From Streptomyces sp. NBC_00708 (GTDB taxonomy: Bacteria > Actinomycetota > Actinomycetes > Streptomycetales > Streptomycetaceae), in assembly GCA_036226585.1 (NCBI GenBank), contig CP108998.1, forward strand, positions 124,001 through 188,000: a stretch of DNA of 64,000 bases, written 5' to 3'. The translations under genes were made by a program, and so were the position numbers. This document shows, piece after piece, positions 1 through 8,936 of this stretch. Under the pieces are notes generated by a model, which ran no database searches, was not told where the DNA came from, and worked only from the letters and a program-made list of their open reading frames with translations. Each line of letters opens with the position of its first letter. The stretch's first letter is position 1.

Positions 1-370
1 GGGCCGGGCCGCCCGGCCGGCGCAGCGCCGCGTCCAGGAGCGTCTGGGTGCCCAGGACGTTGGTCGTGATGAACTCCGCGGCGCCCTGGATGGAGCGGTC
101 GACGTGCGACTCGGCGGCGAAGTGCACGATCTGGTCGTGCCCGGCCACCACCCGCGCGACCAGTTCGCGGTCGCAGATGTCGCCCGGGACGAAGGAGAAG
201 CGGGGGTTGCTGCGGATCTCGTCCAGGTTGGCGGGGTTGCCCGCGTAGGTGAGCTTGTCGAGGACGGTCACGGTGACGTCGCCGGGGCCCTCCGGGCCCA
301 GCAGCGTACGGACGTAGTGCGAGCCGATGAAGCCGGCGCCGCCGGTGACGAGGATGCGTGTGTCGGTCAT
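1..370 (-). CDS. rfbB: dTDP-glucose 4,6-dehydratase, N-terminal part (runs off the left edge)
   Basis: The first ~123 codons read MTDTRILVTGGAGFIGSH, the Rossmann NAD-binding motif of the extended SDR family. They continue with the family's DKLTYAGN and HFAAESHVDRSI segments. By family this enzyme makes dTDP-4-keto-6-deoxyglucose from dTDP-glucose, the branch point to deoxysugars. The YxxxK active site lies beyond the edge. The ATG at 370 overlaps the stop of the upstream rmlA-like gene as ATGA, so the two are translationally coupled. With the 2,3-dehydratase and 3-ketoreductase at 2.0-4.4 kb it points to a 2-deoxy- or 2,6-dideoxysugar pathway. Confidence 0.93.
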   Translation of the reverse strand, partial: MTDTRILVTGGAGFIGSHYVRTLLGPEGPGDVTVTVLDKLTYAGNPANLDEIRSNPRFSFVPGDICDRELVARVVAGHDQIVHFAAESHVDRSIQGAAEFITTNVLGTQTLLDAALRRPGGPA

Positions 371-1434
371 GAGGAGATCTGCACCTTGCTGTGGTCGCCG
401 AGGACGAAACGGTGGGCCGCGGGCATCCGCGGGGCGGGCGTCACCACGACGTTCCGCCCGATGATCGACGCCTCCACGCGCCGGACCCCGTTGAGCGAGG
501 AGTCGTCCAGCACGATGGAGAACTCGATCTCGCTGTCGCTGATCACACAGTTGCGCGAGACGGACGTGAACGGTCCGACGTACGAGGAGGTGACGACGGT
601 GCCGGCACCGATGACCGCCGGGCCCACGATGCGGGAGCCGACGACGGACGCCCCCTCCTCGATCTGGACGCGGCCGATGATCTCGCTGTCCGCGTCGACG
701 CTGCCCTCGATGCGCTGCTCCGAGGTCTCCAGGACGGACCGGTTGACCTCCAGCATGTCGGTGACGTTGCCGGTGTCCTTCCAGTAGCCGGAGATCGTGG
801 TGGAGCGCACGTCGCGGCCGTTGTCGATGAGCCACTGGAGCGCGTGGGTGATCTCCAGCTCGCCGCGCCAGGACGGCTCGATGGAGCGGACGGCCTCGTG
901 GACGGCGGGCGTGAAGAGGTAGACGCCGACCAGGGCGAGGTCGCTCTTGGGGTGCTGCGGCTTCTCTTCCAGGCCGGTGACCCGGCCGTCGGGGCCCAGC
1001 TCGGCGACGCCGAACGCCTTGGGGTCGGAGACCTGGGTGAGCAGGATCTGCGCGTCGGGCCGGTCGGCGCGGAAGCCGTCGACGAGGTCCGTGATGCCGC
1101 CGACGATGAAGTTGTCGCCGAGGTACATGACGAAGTCGTCGTCGCCGAGGAAGTCCTGCGCGATCAGCACGGCGTGGGCCAGGCCCAGCGGCGCCTCCTG
1201 CGGGATGTAGGTCACCTCGATGCCGAACGCGGAGCCGTCGCCGACGGCCTCCCTGATCTCGTCGGCGGTGCTCCCGACGATGATGCCGACCTGCTTGATA
1301 CCGGCGTCCGCGATCGCTTCGAGACCGTAGAAGAGCACCGGCTTGTTGGCCACGGGCACCAACTGCTTGGCGGATGTGTGGGTGAGGGGGCGCAGGCGGG
1401 TTCCGGCCCCGCCGGAGAGTACGAGAGCCTTCAT
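367..1434 (-). CDS. rmlA: glucose-1-phosphate thymidylyltransferase, long StrD-like form
   Basis: This 355-aa protein starts MKALVLSGGAGTRLRPLTHT, the nucleotidyltransferase signature. It would make dTDP-glucose from dTTP and glucose-1-phosphate, the step before RfbB. It is longer than housekeeping RmlA (~290 aa). Residues ~245-330 look like a left-handed beta-helix of hexapeptide repeats (VGSRIVGPAVIGAG and so on), as in StrD-type enzymes of antibiotic clusters. The reading frame is open upstream to 1587, but the ATG at 1434 matches the family N-terminus. I see no strong ribosome-binding site there. It shares a 4-bp ATGA overlap with rfbB. Confidence 0.92.
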   Translation of the reverse strand: MKALVLSGGAGTRLRPLTHTSAKQLVPVANKPVLFYGLEAIADAGIKQVGIIVGSTADEIREAVGDGSAFGIEVTYIPQEAPLGLAHAVLIAQDFLGDDDFVMYLGDNFIVGGITDLVDGFRADRPDAQILLTQVSDPKAFGVAELGPDGRVTGLEEKPQHPKSDLALVGVYLFTPAVHEAVRSIEPSWRGELEITHALQWLIDNGRDVRSTTISGYWKDTGNVTDMLEVNRSVLETSEQRIEGSVDADSEIIGRVQIEEGASVVGSRIVGPAVIGAGTVVTSSYVGPFTSVSRNCVISDSEIEFSIVLDDSSLNGVRRVEASIIGRNVVVTPAPRMPAAHRFVLGDHSKVQISS

Positions 1435-1568
1435 GCCGTCGACGCTAGGAGCGGGCACTTGAGAACAGATCGGGGATCGGCCGCGCCACAGGACGCCTCC
1501 AGGGCCGCTCGACCGCCGGTGCAGATCCTCGGAGCGTTCCCTGAGGCGAGCACGAGGAAGGCACACCC

Positions 1569-1991
1569 ATGGCAGACCACCGCGCACTCATCCAGTCCTT
1601 CGTCGACATGATCAACGATCACGACATCAGCCGGATGAGCGAGCACACCGCGGCCGGCCACATCGACCACAACCCCGTGGTCGAGGACGGCATCGAGGCC
1701 AACACCGAGTTCTGGAAGCAGATATTCGCCGCGTTCCCGGACATCAGGATCGCCGTGCACGACGTGATCTCGGACGGCGACCGTGTCTCCGGGCGCTTCG
1801 AGTACTCGGGCACCCACCAGGGCGCCTTCTTCGGCGTGGAGGCCACCGGCCGCACGCTGACGTTCCAGTCGATCGACATCTGGCGCGTGGAGAACGGCCT
1901 GCTGGCCGAGCACTGGGACCAGCTGGACATGGGCGGGATGTTCCACCAGCTCGGCGTCGACTTCTACGCCATGCAGGGCGCGGGCGCCTGA
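1569..1991 (+). CDS. SnoaL-like ester cyclase/NTF2-fold protein
   Basis: This 140-aa protein has the small NTF2-like fold of the SnoaL/ester-cyclase group. Typical segments are the helix LIQSFVDMINDHDI, then FWKQIFAAFPDIRIAVHDVISDGDRVSGRFEYSGTH split by strands, and a C-terminal IDIWRVENGLLAEHWDQLD. SnoaL itself closes polyketide rings, but most homologues have no known reaction, so a role in the neighbouring deoxysugar cluster is only possible. A GAGGAAGG ribosome-binding site precedes the ATG. It is transcribed away from rmlA and ends at a strong hairpin shared with the convergent ketoreductase gene. Confidence 0.8.
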   Translation: MADHRALIQSFVDMINDHDISRMSEHTAAGHIDHNPVVEDGIEANTEFWKQIFAAFPDIRIAVHDVISDGDRVSGRFEYSGTHQGAFFGVEATGRTLTFQSIDIWRVENGLLAEHWDQLDMGGMFHQLGVDFYAMQGAGA

Positions 1992-2012
1992 CGGCGCGTC
2001 GGACGCGGCACG

Positions 2013-2063
2013 ACGCGGGGCGGCCTCGATTATTACGCCGTAATAATCGAGGCCGCCCCGCGT
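2013..2063. terminator. bidirectional hairpin terminator, perfect 23-bp stem
   Basis: Bases 2013-2035 are the exact reverse complement of 2041-2063, with a 5-nt loop (CGCCG). The stem is GC-rich at its base and has a TTATTA/TAATAA tip. It lies between two convergent genes (1569-1991 plus strand, 2074-3045 minus strand), so it can end both transcripts. Confidence 0.93.
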
Positions 2064-2073
2064 GCAACGGTCG

Positions 2074-3045
2074 TCAGCCGGCCGCCCGTTGGACCTCCTC
2101 GACCAGGCGCGCGTGCGCCAGGACCGCGTCCGCGTGCGGGGCGAAGTCCTGGTCCTGGAGTACCGTGCGGGCGAAGAGTCCGGCGGTGTTGGTGAAGTGC
2201 CGGTCGGGGGCGAGCGCGATCTCCTCGGCCCGCCCGTCGCGTTCCACCTTGAGTACGGGGGTGTACTCGTCGGGCGTGCTGAACGCCCGCTCCAGTCGCA
2301 CCCGTCCCCGGCTGCCCCACAGTTCGTAGCCGCTGCGGTAGGCGTGCTCCACCCCGTACGAGAGCTGCGCCGCGATCCCGTCGGGCGATGCGAGCAGCGC
2401 GCTGCCGGCCGGACCGGGCCCGTGCGCGCTCGCCGGGCGCACCTGCGCACCGGCCACCCGCAGCCCCGGGCCGAGGAACAGCTGCGCCGCGCGCAGCGGA
2501 TAGGCGGCGACCTCCGGCAGGGTGCTGGCCCGCCGAAGGCCGCCCGAGCCGTCCGCCGCCGGCTGGAGCGGGATGCCGAACTCCGAGGCGAAGAGCTGGA
2601 CCTCGCCGATGAGGCCGTCCGCGACCAGCTCGCGGACCCGGGCGTGCTGGGAGTGGTGGAGGAACATGAAGTTCTCCATCAGCAGCAGCCCGCGCTCGCG
2701 CGCCGCCGCCACCGCCTTCTCGGCCTCCGCGAGGTCCGTCGCGAACGGCTTCTCGCACCACACGTGCTTGCCGGCCGCCAGCGCCCGCAGCGTCCACTCC
2801 GTGTGCAGCTCGGGCGGCAGCGGGATGTAGACGGCGTCCACGTCATCCCGCTCCAGGAGCCGTTCATACCCCTCGACGGCCGCGCCGCCGAACCGCTCGG
2901 TGAACTCCCGGGCCCGCTCGATACGGCGGCTGGCCACGGCCGTCACCTCGACCAGCGGCTGCCGCTCCAGCGAGGGCAGCGTCCGCCGCAGCGCGATGTC
3001 CGCGCAGCCCAGCACCCCGAGCCGCAGTACCCGTGCGCCCGTCAT
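2074..3045 (-). CDS. NDP-hexose 3-ketoreductase, Gfo/Idh/MocA family
   Basis: This 323-aa protein opens with the Rossmann segment LRLGVLGCADIALRRTLPSL. It has the family motif EKP in GKHVWCEKPFATDLAEA, whose lysine is the usual catalytic residue. Homologues in deoxysugar pathways (TylC1/SpnN type) reduce the unstable 3-keto product of the 2,3-dehydratase, completing C-2 deoxygenation. Its ATG at 3045 overlaps the stop of the 2,3-dehydratase gene as ATGA, the usual pairing of these two sequential enzymes. Confidence 0.9.
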   Translation of the reverse strand: MTGARVLRLGVLGCADIALRRTLPSLERQPLVEVTAVASRRIERAREFTERFGGAAVEGYERLLERDDVDAVYIPLPPELHTEWTLRALAAGKHVWCEKPFATDLAEAEKAVAAARERGLLLMENFMFLHHSQHARVRELVADGLIGEVQLFASEFGIPLQPAADGSGGLRRASTLPEVAAYPLRAAQLFLGPGLRVAGAQVRPASAHGPGPAGSALLASPDGIAAQLSYGVEHAYRSGYELWGSRGRVRLERAFSTPDEYTPVLKVERDGRAEEIALAPDRHFTNTAGLFARTVLQDQDFAPHADAVLAHARLVEEVQRAAG

Positions 3046-4439
3046 ACGTACACCCCGCCCAGGGACCAGGCCGCGCGCAGGCCGGTGAGCAGCGTGCGGG
3101 CCTCGACGTTCAGATAGTTGCTGTGCCGGACCAGGCCGGAGAGCTGGCTCGCGGTCACCCAGGTGAAGTCCTCGGGCACGTCGAGCGGGAACTCCTCCCC
3201 GACCTCCATCAGCACATAGCGGTTGCCCGCGTGGTGGAACCGGCCGCCCTCCTCGGACTGCACCGTGTCGTACAGCAGCCGGCCCGGATCGGCGCCCAGG
3301 ACGACGTCCAGATAGCGCGGCTGCTGGTGGCGCGGCAGGGTCAGCGCCCGGCCCGGCTGGCACTGCACGGTGGGGCCCAGCTCGGCCACGTCGAGCACGC
3401 CGGCCTCGGACCTGGCGTGCGCCAGCAGATGCGGTACGCCTCCGATCCGGCGGATCAGGAACGCGGAGAGCCCCTGTTCGGCGGGGGCGAGCAGCGGCTG
3501 CGTCCAGCTCTTGACCTCGCGGTTCGCGGCGGCCACGGAGGCGGCGATGACCGTGAAGTGGTGCCCGGTGTCGTGGACGATCTCGTGGTCGGTGCGCCGC
3601 CAGCGCTGGACCCGGTTCAGCGGGATGGTGCGCTGGACGAGCTGCCGGCGGGCCTTGATCTCGGTGAGCCGGCTCAGCACGTGCTCGGTGGAGTGCAGCG
3701 AGGGGCCGCTGCCGGTGAGCGCCGGGATCATCGACAGGACGGTGCGCGCGTCCATGTTGATGACGTTGGACTCGTACAGGAGCTGGTTGATCTGGCCGAG
3801 CGTCAGCCAGACGAAGTCCTCGTGCGGCGGTACGTCCCCGACGGCCTCGACCAGCATGTTCCGGTTGCGCTTGCGCAGGAACCAGGAGCCCTGCTCCGAC
3901 TGGAGGGAGTCGTAGAGGACCCGGGAGCGGGCGCGCGGCGGGGTGAAGTACTCGATGTAGCGGACGGCGGCGCCCTTGTGCACGCCCGTGTAGTTGCTGC
4001 GGGTGGCCTGCACGGTGGGGGAGAGCTGGACCGTGTCGACGTTGCCGGGCTCCATCTTGGCCTGCATCAGGCAGTGCAGGACGCCGTCGAACTCCTTGAC
4101 GACGATGCCCAGGATGCCGACCTCGGGCTGGTTGATGATCGGCTGGGACCAGGAGTGCTCGTGCCCGTCCCACTCGGTGCGCAGACTCAGCCCCTCCACG
4201 GAGAAGAACTGCCCGCTGTCGTGCACGAGGTTCCCGGTGGACTCCTCGAAGTGCCAGCCGACGAGCTCGGAGAACGGGATGCGGCGTACGTCGTAGCGGT
4301 TGGTACGGCGCTGGGCGTCGAACCAGTCGCGGAACACCGCGTTCGGTGTCACCGCGCTGTCGAGGGCCTGCGCGGAGAGCGTGAACCGCCCCGCCGCGCT
4401 GGTGGCGACGCCGGGGGGCGCGGCCTGGGTGATGGTCAT
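3042..4439 (-). CDS. NDP-hexose 2,3-dehydratase
   Basis: This 465-aa protein is built from two related halves, the hallmark of the family (TylX3/SpnO type). Each half has a paired segment: SWSQPIINQPEVGILG plus VQLSPTVQATRSNY in the first, SWTQPLLAPAEQGLSAF plus AELGPTVQCQPG in the second. It removes water from the dTDP-4-keto-6-deoxyhexose to start C-2 deoxygenation. The frame is open to 4607, but ATG 4439 has a GGAG ribosome-binding site 8 bp upstream and gives the usual length. Transcription is divergent from the glycosyltransferase at 4694. Confidence 0.92.
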   Translation of the reverse strand: MTITQAAPPGVATSAAGRFTLSAQALDSAVTPNAVFRDWFDAQRRTNRYDVRRIPFSELVGWHFEESTGNLVHDSGQFFSVEGLSLRTEWDGHEHSWSQPIINQPEVGILGIVVKEFDGVLHCLMQAKMEPGNVDTVQLSPTVQATRSNYTGVHKGAAVRYIEYFTPPRARSRVLYDSLQSEQGSWFLRKRNRNMLVEAVGDVPPHEDFVWLTLGQINQLLYESNVINMDARTVLSMIPALTGSGPSLHSTEHVLSRLTEIKARRQLVQRTIPLNRVQRWRRTDHEIVHDTGHHFTVIAASVAAANREVKSWTQPLLAPAEQGLSAFLIRRIGGVPHLLAHARSEAGVLDVAELGPTVQCQPGRALTLPRHQQPRYLDVVLGADPGRLLYDTVQSEEGGRFHHAGNRYVLMEVGEEFPLDVPEDFTWVTASQLSGLVRHSNYLNVEARTLLTGLRAAWSLGGVYV

Positions 4440-4612
4440 CGGAGAACTCCTTCGCTGGGCCGTTTCCCGCGAGCGCCATGCTGTTTGCCGCGAGCGCTCT
4501 GCCGTTTCCCGCGAGCCAGGGCAGGCGGCCGCAGCTCGACGATGGGCCGTGGCGATGGGCTTCCGCTGGAGAGGCCCCACAGGAGTCCTTGAGTCCGACT
4601 CGAACAACTGCC

Positions 4613-4660
4613 TTGTCAGTAGGTGAAGTTGTCAGTGATAAATTTTCTAGCGCCACTAGA
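4613..4660. promoter_or_regulatory. regulatory region upstream of the glycosyltransferase: direct repeats and inverted repeat
   Basis: TTGTCAGT occurs twice, at 4613-4620 and 4629-4636, with a 16-bp period. It is followed by TCTAG-N5-CTAGA at 4646-4660. The region is AT-richer than its surroundings and lies between two divergent operons. The TCAGTG and CTAG elements recur before the TetR gene (7551-7569), so this is a plausible binding region for that regulator. That link is inference. Confidence 0.5.
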
Positions 4661-4693
4661 CAAGGTGGGTCGGCGTCCTTACGCTGAGGCGGT

Positions 4694-5863
4694 ATGAGAA
4701 TCCTCTTTGCCGGCGCCGGAAACTTCGGCCACGTCTATCCCCTCATCCCCCTGGCGACGGCCGCCAAGGCGGCGGGCCACGAGGTCTCCTTCGCCACGGG
4801 TGAGCAGCTGCATCCCGCCCTGGTGCGGGCCGGCCTCGACCCGGTCAAGGCCGGGCGCCCGGTCCCCGAGGCGTTCATGGAAGCCGTACGCGCCATGGGC
4901 CACCAGGGCGGCGACCTCGGCGCGCAGGATGTTCCGCCGGAGGTCCTGGCGGCCCTGCACATCGAGGTGTTCGGCTCCGTGCTGCCCCGCTGGGTCGCCG
5001 CCGACCTGGCACCCGAGCTGGAGCGGCTCCGCCCCGACCTCGTCGTCTACGAGGCGCTGAACCCCGGCGCCTCCTTCGCCGCGAGCCTCGCGGGCATCCC
5101 CGCCGTCGCGCACGGCGTCGGGCTGATGGCCCAGGGCCCCGAGGACCTGGCCGTCCAGGAGAAGCTGCTCGCCACCGCCGCCGACCTCGGTGTCGACGTG
5201 CCGGGCGGCCAGCTGCTGGCCCTGGCCCGCACGTACATCGACATCTGCCCGCCGTCCATCCAGGACCCGTACTTCCTGGCCGCGCCGCTGCCCCGCATCG
5301 AGCAGCGCTCGGTCGCCTACGCGGAGCCGGGCGAGCTGCCCGAGCCGTTCCGCAGCGGCTCGGAGCCGTTCGTCTACGTCACCCTCGGCACCGCGCTCGG
5401 CTCGGCGGACGTGCTGCGCACGGTCGTCCAGGGCCTGCTCCCGCTGAACGTGCCGCTGCTCGTCGCCGCCGGCCCCGTGGTCCCCGTCGAGGAGCTCGGC
5501 GAGCTGCCCGACCGGGTGGTCGCCGTGCCGTGGGTCGCCCAGGCCAAGGCGCTGGAGAGCGCGTCGCTCGTCGTCCAGCACGGCGGCGCCGGCACCACGC
5601 TCGCCACCCTCGCCGCCGGGCTCCCTCAGCTGGTGCTGCCCCAGGGCGCGGACGGCCCGGCCAACGGCCGCGCGGTGCGCGACGCGGGCGCCGGCGAGGT
5701 CGTCTTCGCCCCGGACCTGACCGCCGACGCGGTCACCGAGGCGGCGCGCGCCCTGCTCGCGTCCGAGAGCGCCAAGGTGGGCGCCCGCAAGGTCGCCGAC
5801 GAGATCGCGTCCATGCCGCTGCCGGCCGAGACCGTGAAGCGGCTGGCGGAGTTCGCCGGCTGA
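4694..5863 (+). CDS. GT1-family (GT-B) glycosyltransferase
   Basis: This 389-aa protein starts MRILFAGAGNFGHVYPLIPL, the N-terminal Rossmann strand and loop of antibiotic and macrolide glycosyltransferases. The C-terminal donor-binding motif is VVQHGGAGTTLATLAAGLPQ. It most likely transfers the dTDP-deoxysugar made by its neighbours to an aglycone; acceptor and sugar cannot be read from the sequence. The leader is short and AT-rich with possible operator repeats. It ends 60 bp before the convergent condensation-domain gene. Confidence 0.9.
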   Translation: MRILFAGAGNFGHVYPLIPLATAAKAAGHEVSFATGEQLHPALVRAGLDPVKAGRPVPEAFMEAVRAMGHQGGDLGAQDVPPEVLAALHIEVFGSVLPRWVAADLAPELERLRPDLVVYEALNPGASFAASLAGIPAVAHGVGLMAQGPEDLAVQEKLLATAADLGVDVPGGQLLALARTYIDICPPSIQDPYFLAAPLPRIEQRSVAYAEPGELPEPFRSGSEPFVYVTLGTALGSADVLRTVVQGLLPLNVPLLVAAGPVVPVEELGELPDRVVAVPWVAQAKALESASLVVQHGGAGTTLATLAAGLPQLVLPQGADGPANGRAVRDAGAGEVVFAPDLTADAVTEAARALLASESAKVGARKVADEIASMPLPAETVKRLAEFAG

Positions 5864-5922
5864 CGGCCCTCCCAGACCCCGGTGTGCGTGCTGTGTCCCC
5901 CGCCGCGCGCACCGGGCCCCAC

Positions 5923-7434
5923 TCAGCACAGGGGGAGCGGCACCGTCCCGGCCGCCGGGAACGGGGCGGTGCCGGGTCCGCCGGAGCGCGCCAGCAGGTC
6001 GTCCACGGGCGCCCACGCGCGGGCGCGCACGAGGGCCCGCAGGACATGGCGGACCTCGGCCACCAGGTGTACGGCGGCGGCCCGTTCGATCACGGCGGGC
6101 GCGAAGTCCAGGCAGAGCAACGGGTCGTCCCGCCACCGCAGCACGGTCAGTGCCGCCTGCGCGGGGCCGGAGCCCAGGTGGGCGTGGTGGAAGCGCGCGG
6201 TCAGGCCGCCGTACGCGGTCCGGGCCGGGAGCCATTCGTCGCGGGCCGCGAAGAGTACCGGGGCCGTCGGCGCGGTAGCGAGGGCATGTGCGGTTCCTCG
6301 CTCCCGCGCCCCGGCCAGCGCCTCGCCGAAGGCGCAGGCCACGCCCCGCAGGAAGTAGTCCGTGGTGCCCTCCAGTTCGCAGGCGACGGGCACCCGGGCC
6401 CCGCACGCCGCGACGGCCCCCACCGGCGCCGCGCCCGGATGCCGGGGCAGCTCGACGCCGACCGGCACCGCGTCGGCGCCGGAGTCCCGCCCCAGGACCA
6501 GAGCCCAGGCGGCGAGCAGCACGCAGCTGTGCGGCACCCCGGCGCGCCGGGCGGTCGCGTCGACCGCGTCCCGTAATGAGTCGTCGAGGGCGAAGGCCAG
6601 GCGCTCGGTGCGGAACCGGGGCGCGGTCCCGGGGGCGCACCCCGCCCCGGGGTGGGCCGCCTCCACCGCGTCCGGGCCCGGAGCCGCCGCGTATCCCGGC
6701 GCGAGCCCGCGCACCACGCGTTCGTAACCGGCGAGGAGTTCGCGCCAGACCAGCGCGGCGGAGAATCCGTCGGCCACGGCCTCGTGGTGCACGAACGACA
6801 GCAGATGCCGGCCGGGCCCCAGCGCGGCCAGGGTGAACGCAGCCGGCGGCCGGCCCGGCTGCCCGGCGAACCGCCGCGGATCCGCCGCCAGCCGGGAGTG
6901 CGCGGCGGCGACCGGGTCGGGTCCGGGGGCCGTGCGGGGGAGTTCGGCCAGCGGCCCCGGATGCCGGTCCAGTACGCGCCGGACCATCCCGCCCCCGTGC
7001 GGCGCGAACACCGTGCGCAGCCCCTCGTGCCGGGCGCAGAGCGCGTCGAGCACCGTGCGCAGCGCGGTGACGTCGAGCGGCCCGGTCAGTTCGGCGCTGA
7101 GCACCCGGTACGCGCAGGTGTCACCGAGGGCCGCCCGCTGGCCCGGGAGCAGGGGGCGCCGGGCGGACGGCGGCTGCGGGAGCGGCGGGGGAGCGGCCGG
7201 GACGGCGCGGTCGAGAACGTCCGCGAGGGGCGCGGGCCCCATCAGCTGGTCCAGCTCGACGCCGAGGCCCAGGTCCTCGCCGGCCCGCAGCCGTAGCCGC
7301 GCCGCCCGGTCGAAGGTGCCGCCCAGGGTGATGAAGGGGGAGCCGGCGGCTCGGGCCGCCAGGGTGCGCGCGTCGAGGCCGATCACGTCCGCGGCCAGAT
7401 CGAGCAGTGCCTCCGAGGGGGTTCGGGTCGGCAT
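5923..7434 (-). CDS. stand-alone condensation-domain protein with degenerate N-terminal carrier-like region
   Basis: This 503-aa protein has residues ~1-75 resembling a carrier domain, but the attachment site reads LGGTFDRAARL. The serine that would carry phosphopantetheine is Phe41. Residues ~100-500 are an NRPS condensation-type domain (ELTGPLDVTALRTVLDAL, RHEGLRTVF). The active-site region is HHEAVADG at 216-223, one residue longer than HHxxxDG, so either there is an insertion or the second His is replaced by Glu. By family it could acylate or amidate an intermediate, but activity is uncertain. ATG 7434 fits the domain start, with a weak GAAGGG upstream. It is divergent from the TetR gene. 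Confidence 0.75.
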   Translation of the reverse strand: MPTRTPSEALLDLAADVIGLDARTLAARAAGSPFITLGGTFDRAARLRLRAGEDLGLGVELDQLMGPAPLADVLDRAVPAAPPPLPQPPSARRPLLPGQRAALGDTCAYRVLSAELTGPLDVTALRTVLDALCARHEGLRTVFAPHGGGMVRRVLDRHPGPLAELPRTAPGPDPVAAAHSRLAADPRRFAGQPGRPPAAFTLAALGPGRHLLSFVHHEAVADGFSAALVWRELLAGYERVVRGLAPGYAAAPGPDAVEAAHPGAGCAPGTAPRFRTERLAFALDDSLRDAVDATARRAGVPHSCVLLAAWALVLGRDSGADAVPVGVELPRHPGAAPVGAVAACGARVPVACELEGTTDYFLRGVACAFGEALAGARERGTAHALATAPTAPVLFAARDEWLPARTAYGGLTARFHHAHLGSGPAQAALTVLRWRDDPLLCLDFAPAVIERAAAVHLVAEVRHVLRALVRARAWAPVDDLLARSGGPGTAPFPAAGTVPLPLC

Positions 7435-7550
7435 GAGGTGGCCCTTCTGTGGCGGTCTTGCCGCCGATGGTGGCGACCACACCTCGAAAGTCACTCGAAC
7501 CCGGCTGCACGGAAGGAGGCCGCACCTCACTTCTTTCGGGAGCAGAAACC

Positions 7551-7569
7551 CTATCAGTGCTAGCTAGAG
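7551..7569. promoter_or_regulatory. possible TetR operator between the condensation-domain and TetR genes
   Basis: The short AT-rich stretch CTATCAGTGCTAGCTAGAG contains the palindrome CTAGCTAG and the TCAGTG element also seen upstream of the glycosyltransferase. It lies between divergent genes and 28 bp before the TetR start, a typical autoregulatory position. Confidence 0.4.
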
Positions 7570-7596
7570 TTTCGCTGAAATGTTAGTATCGGGACC

Positions 7597-8187
7597 ATGA
7601 CCGCCAGAGAGCGCCGCCTCCGTGAGCAGGCCAACCGCCATCAGCTCATCCTCGCCACCGCGCGCGAGATGGCCGAGGAGGAGGGCTGGGACAACGTGAC
7701 GACGCGGCGCCTCGCGGACCGCATCGAGTACAGCCAGCCCGTGCTCTACCAGCACTTCAAGAACAAGGACGCGATCGTCCACGCCGTGGCGACCGAGGGC
7801 CTGGTCGAGCTGGCCTCCGTGCTGCGCGCCGCCCGCCCCGAGTCCGACGGGCCCCGCGAGGCGCTGCACGCGGTGGCCCGCGCCTACACCGCGTTCGCCG
7901 CCCGGTGGCCCGCGCTCTACCAGGCGATGCTGGTCCTGGACACGGGCGAGGAACGCGGCGACGAACGCGAACCGCAGCCCCTGCTCGACGTGCTGGCGGA
8001 GATCCAGGAAGTGGTCGAGCCCGTCGCCGAGGGCCGCGACCCCAGGGTGCTGGCCGAGGTGGTGTGGAGCGCCTGGCACGGGCTGGTGACGCTCACCGGG
8101 GGAGCCAGGCTCACCGAAGAGGGCACCGACGAGCGGCTGCTGCTGCTCACCGATGCCCTGGCCCACCCGGCGCCCCAGCCGGTCTGA
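7597..8187 (+). CDS. TetR/AcrR-family transcriptional regulator
   Basis: This 196-aa protein has an N-terminal helix-turn-helix (ILATAREMAEEEGWDNVTT, then RRLADRIEYSQPVLYQHFKN) and a C-terminal ligand domain ending with the WHGLVTL helix typical of the TetR_C group. It is divergent from the condensation-domain gene with AT-rich DNA between. I infer local repression of that gene, and possibly of the sugar/glycosyltransferase genes, relieved by an unknown ligand. Confidence 0.88.
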   Translation: MTARERRLREQANRHQLILATAREMAEEEGWDNVTTRRLADRIEYSQPVLYQHFKNKDAIVHAVATEGLVELASVLRAARPESDGPREALHAVARAYTAFAARWPALYQAMLVLDTGEERGDEREPQPLLDVLAEIQEVVEPVAEGRDPRVLAEVVWSAWHGLVTLTGGARLTEEGTDERLLLLTDALAHPAPQPV

Positions 8188-8205
8188 CGGGGCGTCCGCC
8201 GTCCG

Positions 8206-8673
8206 TCAGACGGTGCCGGCGGTCTCCGCGGCCGGTTCGCTCGTCGTGGCCGTCGGGTTGACGTGCTCGTTGACACGCTTGCCGAGCAGGACGAAGAGCA
8301 GGATCAGCCCGACGGTCAGCAGGATGTGGCCGAGCCCGGCGGTCAGCGGGACGGCCACGGCGATGTCGTCCTCGCTGCGGCCCAGCACGGTCAGGATGCC
8401 GTGGACGCCCATCATCGTGGTCGAGATGGCGATGCCGATGTTGTAGAACCAGAAGAACGCCGTGAACAGCTTCGAGCCGGACAGCGAGAAGACCTTGTCC
8501 AGGGCGAGGACGATCAGGAAGACGATCATGCCCAGCGCCAGCAGGTGCGTGTGCATCAGCGCCAGCTGCGTGTCGCCGTGGAAGTCGTTGTGCTTGGTGA
8601 ACTCCCGGTAGAACAGCCCCGAGATCACTCCGACGATCATGTAGACGTGCGCTGCGTAATACGACTTCCGCAT
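8206..8673 (-). CDS. DUF2871 four-helix membrane protein
   Basis: This 155-aa protein has about four transmembrane helices (AHVYMIVGVISGLFYREF, LLALGMIVFLIVLAL, LFTAFFWFYNIGIAIS, GHILLTVGLILLFVLLG). The pattern of HTH and HG residues (MHTHLLALG, MGVHGILT) matches the DUF2871 family. The function is unknown; the helix pattern recalls haem-copper oxidase subunit I-like proteins. The frame is open to 8724, but ATG 8673 (MRKSYYAAHVY) matches the family start. Monocistronic. Confidence 0.75.
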   Translation of the reverse strand: MRKSYYAAHVYMIVGVISGLFYREFTKHNDFHGDTQLALMHTHLLALGMIVFLIVLALDKVFSLSGSKLFTAFFWFYNIGIAISTTMMGVHGILTVLGRSEDDIAVAVPLTAGLGHILLTVGLILLFVLLGKRVNEHVNPTATTSEPAAETAGTV

Positions 8674-8936
8674 GGCGGCGTCCGCTCCCCTGGGTCGACT
8701 GCCGTACCGATCAAGGCCATTCAAGCACCCGGCCCCTGCTCACCGGGGTACTTCACGAGGACCCCTCCAGTCACTTTCGAGCGGTCCTCGAGCACGTCTC
8801 GTACGAACCCGGGCGGTTGCGTTCACAGGGTTGTACGAGGCGGAACCGGGGAACGGTCGCGGACCGCTCGAATCCGCCGGGAGGCCCCCGGGCCGCGCAC
8901 TACGGTGACGCTGCCGAGGTGTGAGGAGGGGCCGCC

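Noticed and set aside
4679..6640. Long minus-strand open frame opposite the glycosyltransferase
   Set aside because: It is antisense to a clear GT1 gene and the condensation-domain gene, low-complexity Arg/Gly/Ala, with no motif; a typical shadow frame of GC-rich DNA.
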